64,000 nt of DNA from Botryosphaeria dothidea (Eukaryota; Ascomycota; Dothideomycetes; Botryosphaeriales; Botryosphaeriaceae). This document shows, one piece after another, positions 57,351-64,000 of this stretch. Every line of letters begins with the position of its first letter. Within the stretch, counting starts at the first letter, position 1. The position numbers and the translations under genes were made by a program. Location: NCBI GenBank assembly GCA_011503125.2, contig WWBZ02000040.1:3410001-3474000 (forward strand), given 5' to 3'. The notes under the pieces were generated by a model. It saw only the letters and a program-made list of their open reading frames with translations, was not told the origin of the DNA and searched no databases.

Positions 57351-60300
57351 TTCATATGGTATCGCGCACATCGGAAACGGAAACTCTTACCGGACCAAAC
57401 CTATGGAAACAGTTCAAGACACAAGGAATACTCAACGGAGTACCCACTAGAATCCTGATCGATACAGGATCAAGCGGAAATTTCATCCACAACGAGCTTG
57501 TGCAGAAGATGAATATCCCATACCGCAAGAAACAGGAACCGTATCCCCTCAGTGGATTCGACGGATCCCAGGCAGCCTACGGAGAAGGCTGGGTAAAGAT
57601 AGAAACGGAGGAAGCAACCCTCCAGATAGGGAACCATCAAGAACGGATTTCCCTCGACGTCCAACGTATTCCTGGGCACGATATCATTCTAGGTATGCCC
57701 TGGATCCGGACACAGAAACCTATCTTCGACTTCGGAGAAGGAGACTCCATTATCTTTCGAGAGGAGCTCGAGGACCTCCTACGAAAACAAGGATTACAGA
57801 AGGAGAATGGGTTGTTGGATACCCTTCGAAAGCTCCTATCGACATCAACACGGGAAGTAGCCAGTGTAAGGCCTGAATGTGGCAACTGTGTAGGCGACTC
57901 CGATAGTGGTGTAAGTCAGCACCAGGACTGCGACGCAAGTAGCGAAGCCTCCTCGGTAAAATGCAACCCTATTGCAGGAATAAGCCCTACTAAGCGAAAC
58001 GATACCCCCGACTTAAGATACGACTCTAGCCACGATGGCGTGAGGCCCAGTGACGGCAGCATCAACGGCAATGATGGCGTAAGGCCCAGCGACGGCAGCA
58101 TCAACGGCAACCTTAAGGAAAGCGTAAAACAGGACCAGGACAGTAGCGTACGAGACGCCGCCTCCTCGGTAAAATGCAGCACCTCAAGCGGAGTAAGACC
58201 AACCGAGTCTAGTATTCCCGACGAACAAGTACAGCATACGTCACGAAGGACTACGAGGAAAAGGCATAAGGCTAAGAGTAAGGCTTCGCGTAAGCAATTA
58301 GCAGCCACTGAACCTCAAGTCGACGTCCAGACAATCTCAGGAGAGGCATTCAAGCGTATGAGACGCCAAGGCCAGCAGGTCTGCCTCATGTACATCAAAC
58401 CCTCACAGGCGGTGCAACAGAGAGCACTAGCCAAGGCCGCACGGGAAAGGCTTAAGGATGAGGATAGTCCTACTCCCATTGGAGGAGACGATCCCGCGAG
58501 GATTAGAAGGGGACAACACGGTAGTTTGGAGACATGGAACAATCCATACGGAGAACCTCCAATACCGGAAATGGAAACGGTACCCAGCGAGTACTGGGAC
58601 TTAAAAGCCGTTTGCCAAGAAAGAGGAAAAGGAGATTTGCCGAAGCATCAACCATGGGACCACGAGATTCCACTCAAGCCGGGCACGAAGCCAGCTTATA
58701 AGCCCATCTACTCCTTATCAGCAAAGGAAATGGAGGCTTTAAGGGAATACATCGAGAAGAACCTCGAACGCGGATATATTCGGCCTTCAACGTCATCAGC
58801 CGGATATCCGATCCTTTTCGTCCCAAAGAAGAATGGCAAACTACGCCTCTGTGTCGACTACCGACAACTCAACGACATCACGATCAAGAACCGCTATCCG
58901 CTCCCACGCATCGACGAGCTCCAGGACAAGTTAGGGAAAGCAAAGTACTTTACGAAGCTGGACCTCCGGGAAGGATATCACCTGGTTAGGATCAAAGAAG
59001 GGGAAGAATGGAAGACAGCCTTCAGAACGAGGCTAGGACTCTACGAGTATACGGTTATGCCATTCGGGCTTACCAACGCGCCAGCAACTTTCCAAAATCT
59101 TGTCAACGATACGCTGCGCGAATACTTGGATATCTTCTGCTTAGCTTACCTCGACGATATCCTCATCTTTTCAGAGACCCTCGAGGATCATAAGAAGCAT
59201 GTCAGAAAGGTCCTAGAAGCCCTCCAGGCAAAGAATCTGTCTATCGCACCCGAGAAATGCGAATGGCACGTTCAAAGGACAGAATTCTTAGGCTTTGTCA
59301 TCACCCCAGGTCACGTCGGTATGGACGACTCGAAACTGGATTCCATTAGAGAATGGCCAGTACCCAAGACGATCAAGGAAGTTCAGTCTTTCCTTGGATT
59401 CGCGAACTTCTACCGAAAGTTCATTTGGAACTACTCAAAGGTCACGGAACCTTTAACGCGACTCACTCGAAAGGAGCATGGCTTCAAATGGGGAGACGAT
59501 CAGCAGCAAGCCTTCGAATCGCTTAAACGCATGTTTTGCGAAGCACCGGTTCTAGGGATATATGATCCCGACAAACCTATCGAAGTAGAAACTGATGCGT
59601 CAGGATTCGCCCTCGGAGCATGTCTCAGCCAGCCTGACGATCAAGGTCGATGGCACCCAATCGCGTTTTACTCTAGGAAGTTCACACCGGCAGAGCTCAA
59701 CTACGATACTCACGACAAGGAGCTCTTAGCTATCGTCTCAGCATTCAAGCAATGGAGACACTATCTTGAAGGAGCCAGCTACCAGGTGGTAGTGCACTGC
59801 GATCATCAAAACCTCACGCGCTTCACCACGACTAAGGAGCTGAACCGACGACAGGTTCGCTGGTCTGAAGAAATGGCCTCCTACGATTTTAAGATTACAC
59901 ATAGAAAAGGTGTAGATAACGCCGCCGCTGACGCGCTCAGTAGAAGGGTAGACTACATGGAAGGACGAATCGAGCCGCACCCTGCAGTGTTCGCAGTGGA
60001 TAGCGATGGATCGCTCACCCTTGCCAGACCGTCTTTCCCAATGCTTCGCATCGAGTCAAACCCATGGCATCTGAAGATCCGAGAAGCATACGCACAGGAC
60101 TCCTTCGCGCAGGAACTTTTAGCGCTTGAGGACGACCCGCGTATTGCTCGAGATAGGGAAGGAACGCTTCTCTTCAAAGGATTAATCTATGTCCCGGCAA
60201 GACTGCGAGAAGTACTAGTCAAGGATATACACGAAGCACCCGCGCATGGACATCAGGGCATCGACAGGACAACCGAAAGGATCACACGAAACTTCTACTT

Positions 60301-62233
60301 TCCAGGGTTACGGAAGACAGTCCAGCGCATAGTCTCGCAATGTGACCTTTGCATTAGAAGCAAAGCCGCGACACACGCTCCGTACGGACAACTACAACCC
60401 CTAGAAGTTCCAGAACGACCATGGCAATCGGTTACGCTAGACTTTATTACGAAGCTGCCACAGTCTAGAGACTCGCTTACCGGAGTTAAGCACGACTCGA
60501 TCCTAGTCTTTGTCGACAGACTCACGAAGTACGCTTACTTCTTGCCCTACCTCGAGGCATCGAATGCAGAGCAGCTAGCTCATACGTTCCTCCGATACAT
60601 CTTCGCGGATCACGGAATGCCGGAAGAACTGGTTTCGGACAGAGATAAGCTAATGCGTTCTGAATTCTGGCAAACGCTCATGCGTCAACTTGGGGCTAAG
60701 AACAAACTCTCTACAACCGCACACCCGCAAACGGACGGTCAGACAGAACGGATGAACCGGACTCTCGAACAATATCTCCGCTGTTTCGTCAACTACCCAC
60801 AGGACGATTGGGCCACATGGCTACCTATGGCACAGTTCGCCTACAACAGCGCCAAACAAGAGTCAACCAACGTATCCCCGTTCTTTGCCAACTATGGATT
60901 CGAACCAGACGCGTATAGAGAAGCCATCCCAAGTCGAAAATTGGCCCAACAAGGTGTTCTTAAAGCCGAGCAGCTAAAAGAACTACACAAAGCCATCAGT
61001 CTCGACCTCGAGCACGTACGAATCATGATGTCCAAGTACTACAACAGACGGCACCAGGCGGCACCGAACCTAAAGAGGGGGGATAAAGTATACCTCCTCA
61101 CAAAAAACATCAAATCGAAGCGACCAAGCGACAAATTGGATTTCAAGAAAACCGGTCCATTCGAAATTTCAGAAAAACTTGGAAACGTTACGTATCGACT
61201 CAAATTGCCAGCAACGACACGAATGAATTCCACCTTTCACGTGGCATTGCTCGAGCCAGCACCAGAAAACGCCACAATCCCAGAAACTCCAGAAGAGATA
61301 ATCCCAGAAAACCCAGATGCCGAAGAAGACGAATACCCAGTCGAGAAAATCTTAGACTGCAAAAGATTCGGACATCAGCTCAAATATCTTGTCAAATGGG
61401 AAGGATACGGAAATGAGGATAACCAATGGGTACCCAAGGACGACATACATCCAGATCTCGTCACAGAATTCCACCGTCAAAATCCCGACCTCCCACGGAA
61501 ACGAGGTCGTCCCCGAACGAGAACGGCGAGAGACCCTCAAGATAGGGGGATAAACGGGCAGAATTCACAGGCTCAGGAGAGCACGGAGATTTCGCACCAG
61601 CCACAGGCTCGCCGGCAGACTCGGCAGACTCAGCCACATGCGGCGCAGCAAGACCCACCGTCTCGTGACGTGGCCGTTTTGACGCGGACGGACCCTCAGA
61701 ATTCTCAGGGTCAGGAGCGTACCCCTCATCCTCGGCCAGCGCAGCCAGCAACTCCTCCGCTTCCCGACGATCATGCTCATCCAACGCGGCCAAACTACCA
61801 GACTCAGCAAGAAGAGCCTTGTAACCACGCTCCTCCAACAAACGCTGGTTGGCCCGCAACCGTTTCAAACGAGCAGCAACAGTCCCTAGCTCTTTCTCCT
61901 GGCATCGCAGGACCTCCTCATGACGACGATGCATCTCCTCTTGCTCCCGCCGTAAGCGCACTCGCTCTTCCTCCTGAACAGCACGGAGCCTATCAAGATC
62001 AGCCAGAGAAGCCAGAAACTTCTCTTGAGCCTCGGCCTCCTTGGCCTTTAACTTCTCCTGCTCGCGGCGAAGACTTAAGGCTAGAAAACGTGAGCAAGCA
62101 TCCCGGACAGAAGAAAAGACCACCTACCTCCAGAAAGCGACATCTTCTTCGCATCACACATCGTAGTACCCTTCGCAATACAAGCACCACAACGATCGTG
62201 TTCCGGAGCAACCTTACACGGCCTACCGTTTAG
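57317..62233 (+). CDS. Pol polyprotein of element B (PR, RT, RNase H, integrase, chromodomain)
   Basis: 1638 codons from the first ATG, though the frame is open upstream to the slippery site, so translation more likely enters by frameshift. Protease: ILIDTGSSGNFIHNEL (about residue 50). RT: FTKLDLREGYHLVRI, MPFGLTNAPATF and AYLDDILIFS (about 610). RNase H: VETDASGFALGACLSQ. Integrase: HHCC zinc site (HGHQGIDRTTERI...CDLCIRSKA, about 975-1015), then the DDE core (LDFITKLP, LVSDRDKL). Chromodomain: VEKILDCKRFGHQLKYLVKW (about 1340-1390), which targets heterochromatin. A 13-residue repeat (58034-58111) lies in the PR-RT linker. The 270 residues after the chromodomain are Gln/Pro/Thr-rich and overlap the antisense gene, so their sequence is probably dictated by the opposite strand. 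Confidence 0.95.
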   Translation: MGPTQGPQSRSLHMVSRTSETETLTGPNLWKQFKTQGILNGVPTRILIDTGSSGNFIHNELVQKMNIPYRKKQEPYPLSGFDGSQAAYGEGWVKIETEEATLQIGNHQERISLDVQRIPGHDIILGMPWIRTQKPIFDFGEGDSIIFREELEDLLRKQGLQKENGLLDTLRKLLSTSTREVASVRPECGNCVGDSDSGVSQHQDCDASSEASSVKCNPIAGISPTKRNDTPDLRYDSSHDGVRPSDGSINGNDGVRPSDGSINGNLKESVKQDQDSSVRDAASSVKCSTSSGVRPTESSIPDEQVQHTSRRTTRKRHKAKSKASRKQLAATEPQVDVQTISGEAFKRMRRQGQQVCLMYIKPSQAVQQRALAKAARERLKDEDSPTPIGGDDPARIRRGQHGSLETWNNPYGEPPIPEMETVPSEYWDLKAVCQERGKGDLPKHQPWDHEIPLKPGTKPAYKPIYSLSAKEMEALREYIEKNLERGYIRPSTSSAGYPILFVPKKNGKLRLCVDYRQLNDITIKNRYPLPRIDELQDKLGKAKYFTKLDLREGYHLVRIKEGEEWKTAFRTRLGLYEYTVMPFGLTNAPATFQNLVNDTLREYLDIFCLAYLDDILIFSETLEDHKKHVRKVLEALQAKNLSIAPEKCEWHVQRTEFLGFVITPGHVGMDDSKLDSIREWPVPKTIKEVQSFLGFANFYRKFIWNYSKVTEPLTRLTRKEHGFKWGDDQQQAFESLKRMFCEAPVLGIYDPDKPIEVETDASGFALGACLSQPDDQGRWHPIAFYSRKFTPAELNYDTHDKELLAIVSAFKQWRHYLEGASYQVVVHCDHQNLTRFTTTKELNRRQVRWSEEMASYDFKITHRKGVDNAAADALSRRVDYMEGRIEPHPAVFAVDSDGSLTLARPSFPMLRIESNPWHLKIREAYAQDSFAQELLALEDDPRIARDREGTLLFKGLIYVPARLREVLVKDIHEAPAHGHQGIDRTTERITRNFYFPGLRKTVQRIVSQCDLCIRSKAATHAPYGQLQPLEVPERPWQSVTLDFITKLPQSRDSLTGVKHDSILVFVDRLTKYAYFLPYLEASNAEQLAHTFLRYIFADHGMPEELVSDRDKLMRSEFWQTLMRQLGAKNKLSTTAHPQTDGQTERMNRTLEQYLRCFVNYPQDDWATWLPMAQFAYNSAKQESTNVSPFFANYGFEPDAYREAIPSRKLAQQGVLKAEQLKELHKAISLDLEHVRIMMSKYYNRRHQAAPNLKRGDKVYLLTKNIKSKRPSDKLDFKKTGPFEISEKLGNVTYRLKLPATTRMNSTFHVALLEPAPENATIPETPEEIIPENPDAEEDEYPVEKILDCKRFGHQLKYLVKWEGYGNEDNQWVPKDDIHPDLVTEFHRQNPDLPRKRGRPRTRTARDPQDRGINGQNSQAQESTEISHQPQARRQTRQTQPHAAQQDPPSRDVAVLTRTDPQNSQGQERTPHPRPAQPATPPLPDDHAHPTRPNYQTQQEEPCNHAPPTNAGWPATVSNEQQQSLALSPGIAGPPHDDDASPLAPAVSALALPPEQHGAYQDQPEKPETSLEPRPPWPLTSPARGEDLRLENVSKHPGQKKRPPTSRKRHLLRITHRSTLRNTSTTTIVFRSNLTRPTV

Positions 62234-62335
62234 TTCACAATCAAAGCAGGGACGAATCGCGGGAAAGGAAATAGACTCCACGAGGGCCGCCAAACGACGT
62301 CGTTCCTCCGTAGTATCCCGCTTACGTTTAGACAT
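61461..62335 (-). CDS. Antisense Zn2Cys6-like/coiled-coil protein of element B
   Basis: Spliced minus-strand gene inside the retrotransposon: exons 62335-62128 and 62080-61461, 275 residues, with a 47-base GTAGGT..TCTAG intron in phase. It starts with a basic stretch (MSKRKRD). Then come six cysteines, C-x2-C-x6-C-x8-C-x2-C-x7-C (CFDCELNGRPC ... CGACIAKGTTMC), the spacing of a Gal4-type Zn2Cys6 cluster. From exon 2 on it is a long Glu/Arg/Leu coiled coil (LRREQEKLKAKEAEAQEKFL and onward for about 110 residues), then an acidic Ser/Pro tail. It lies between pol and the 3' LTR on the opposite strand; a promoter could lie in 62336-62433 or in the LTR. It resembles widespread uncharacterised fungal proteins with KRKR, six Cys and coiled coil. 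A DNA-binding role is inferred from the spacing alone. Confidence 0.72.
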
Positions 62336-62420
62336 GATGGACTTACGGAGAGAAAGTAAGCCAGGAAGAACCCACAAGGAAATAGGCAATACGGAAGAAT
62401 CTTCGGGCCGAAGATCCTTA

Positions 62421-62430
62421 AGGGGGGGGA
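62421..62430 (+). other. Polypurine tract of element B
   Basis: AGGGGGGGGA, three bases before the 3' LTR; primes plus-strand synthesis in Ty3/Gypsy elements. Confidence 0.85.
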
Positions 62431-62433
62431 TAG

Positions 62434-62911
62434 TGTTACGGCGCAGCCTCCACAGGTTGAGGAAGTTAGGGATCAGCCCCGCCGGAACAACAGAAGTCGG
62501 GGTCATAAAGATCCGAGGTCACGTGACCTCGCGCTCAACTAGACCCACCCGCTCAGATTGCCAAGGCTGCCTGAGCGGGCCCCACCTACTGAGCCATCCT
62601 GCTCAATCACAACAGCTCGCTCAGAAGACTACGCGCCATTGAGCGCAACCCGCCTATTGAGCACATAGATTGTATAGAACTCTCCTACGTATATAAACCA
62701 CGCTCTCTAGATAGCTTTGACCTTCGTGGTCAACTTCAATAACAATTCAGCACCAATTGTTAGTAACAAGGCCTTCGCACGCAGTGCTCAGTCTTCAGTC
62801 GTCTACTCGTTCCTCACGTACCTCTTCTTGTACCCACTCAAGGAAAACCCTCGACAGGTTTCCACCCTCTTTGGTGTTTGGATCCTTAGAGGTAGAGGCC
62901 CGCTCGTTACA
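62434..62911 (+). repeat. 3' LTR of element B
   Basis: 478 bp, apparently identical to 54898-55375. The matching CCCGCTCAG...CTGAGCGGG inverted repeat lies at 62548-62579. Confidence 0.95.
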
Positions 62912-64000
62912 TGTTGCTGGCAACTAGTTAACCCAGTTATCTTGCGCGTAGTTAACTATCCGGTAGAGCTTCCTTTCTATCTCGGTGTTCGCACGCTCTA
63001 TTAATCTATCTATTTCTAGATAATAGGCTGTTAAGATTCGTCTTTCGATCCTAAGTAATTAGTAAACCCTCTTCTATAGCTGGCTAATAAATTAGCTTCC
63101 CCTATTAGAGATAATAGCTGCTGGGACTCTATGGTGGCGGTAGAAATAGCGAATAAATATTTTAGCAACTATTTCTGCTTCGATATCCTTATAGGCCTCA
63201 AGGATAACTCCTTTACCTAATCGATTAGTAATAACTATAAGCATTCGATATCCTTGGCTCTCGGGTAGCGGCCTAATAAAGTCGACTAAGATCTCTCTCT
63301 ACTAACGGTTTAGTACTAGTAACGGCCGTAGTAGTCCTTATTTACGGTCTCTCTAGACTCTAGTCCTTCCGTAAACATCGTAGTTACGTGTAATAAAGCA
63401 GAGGCAGACGGGTATAAGGGGCTTAGACTAGTAAGGTCTAATACCGGGGGCTAGGCTTAAGGGATAAGGAATAAGGGAAAGGTAGAGAGATATAGGTAAG
63501 TCTGCGGAGGGCAAGGTGGTCTAAGGAGGATACAAAGTTGCTAGACTAAAGAACTAACTACGAAGCAGAGGGGGCGAGGTTTATATACAAAGAACTAACT
63601 AAAATACTAGCTTCCTAATTTGTAAGCAGGTAAGTCTAGATCTCGGTTTTAAGTCAATAAAGGTAAAAGAGAAGTAAGGGGTCTATAGACTAGAATCCTA
63701 ACAAGGAGTCTCTTAGTCTCTTACGGCGGCTACCTTAGCTAGGTCTATAGAGATACCGTCTAGGGAGATAACGAAGCTAAGGAACGTAGTCGAAGTCGTA
63801 TAGAAGTTATATTTTTCGCCTTTAACGTGTAGGCCTGCTTCATAGAGTTTTTCGAGAACTAATCGGACGTGTTCGTAGTACTCCTCGGTTTCCGAGTAGA
63901 TAAGGATATTATCTAGATAGACGACGCACTAGCGGTCGAGATATTCACGTAGCGTATCGTTAACGAATTATTAGTAGGTAGTAGGCGTATTCGTAAGGCT
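62912..64000 (-). mobile_element. Ty3/Gypsy element A, pol fragment (RT, integrase), RIP-degraded
   Basis: Minus-strand continuation of element A, running off the right edge. Near the edge FVNDTLREYLDR and VVYLDNILIYSETEEYYEHV mark the reverse transcriptase (YLDD in relatives) followed by LEKLYEAGLHVKGEKYNFY. At 63.35-62.92 kb the integrase core can be read as LVDFIRPLPESQGYRMLIVI and VNYAQDNWV, ending exactly where element B was inserted. Stops are numerous, so it is dead. Not all of 63.4-63.7 kb is readable. Confidence 0.82.

Larger units (their letters stand above)
54898..62911 (+). mobile_element. Intact Ty3/Gypsy chromovirus (element B)
   Basis: 8014 bp bounded by TGTTG at 54893-54897 and 62912-62916. 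The two 478-bp LTRs look identical base for base, and gag and pol are open, so insertion is recent and the element may be active. Order gag, protease, RT, RNase H, integrase, chromodomain marks a chromovirus. An antisense gene overlaps the 3' end of pol. It sits inside element A. Confidence 0.97.

Noticed and set aside
61480..62233. Functional C-terminal extension of Pol after the chromodomain
   Set aside because: Gln/Pro/Thr low complexity that mirrors the coiled-coil antisense gene; better explained as a passive overlap, though the frame is open.
1..64000. CRISPR arrays, bacterial operons, riboswitches
   Set aside because: The window is a eukaryotic fungal genome; no regularly spaced repeats or such elements seen.

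Overview
The window is nuclear DNA of a filamentous ascomycete (Pezizomycotina). The evidence is genes with many 45-130 base GT..AG introns, a highly reducing polyketide synthase, fungal-only families (Pth11-like rhodopsin-domain protein, tyrosinase, ascorbate-oxidase-like multicopper oxidase, SRR1-like protein), and a block of Tad1-type LINE, Ty1/Copia, Ty3/Gypsy and Fot1/pogo elements with CpA loss typical of repeat-induced point mutation (RIP). I cannot name the species.

Layout. 1-8.5 kb: edge of an MFS transporter (-), a 40-kDa cyclophilin/TPR protein (-), a tyrosinase (-) and a rhodopsin-domain membrane protein (+). 8.5-11.9 kb: no gene I can support. 11.9-15.1 kb: two neighbouring Rieske-oxygenase-like genes (-), one keeping only the [2Fe-2S] site and the other only the catalytic iron site. 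15.7-18 kb: a GEN1/Yen1-like resolvase (+). 18.86-19.32 kb: a solo LTR. 20.5-26.5 kb: a multicopper oxidase, an F-box-like protein and an SRR1-like protein (all +). 26.7-41.9 kb: a degraded polyketide cluster, consisting of a secreted FAD oxidase (-), an HR-PKS broken by four in-frame TAG codons and two frameshifts (-), and a second FAD oxidase (+) whose 3' end runs into a transposon.

41.85-64 kb is a transposon nest that can be unpicked from target-site duplications. An old minus-strand Ty3/Gypsy element (A) is split twice. First, a Tad1-type LINE (17-bp TSD) interrupts it; that LINE is itself split by a Copia element (TSD TATAT, 165-bp LTRs) and by a Fot1/pogo transposon (TA TSD, about 50-bp TIRs). 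Second, a young intact chromovirus at 54898-62911 (element B; identical 478-bp LTRs, TSD TGTTG) interrupts it. Element B has gag and pol joined by a textbook -1 frameshift signal. It also carries an antisense, intron-containing gene near its 3' end for a Zn2Cys6-like plus coiled-coil protein, and its LTRs hold many copies of a CCGCTCA-type site in both orientations.

The two most interesting systems are the complementary split Rieske oxygenase pair and the antisense zinc-cluster gene of the chromovirus with its candidate LTR sites. Exon joins were derived by hand from splice signals, frame and family motifs, so they are predictions.
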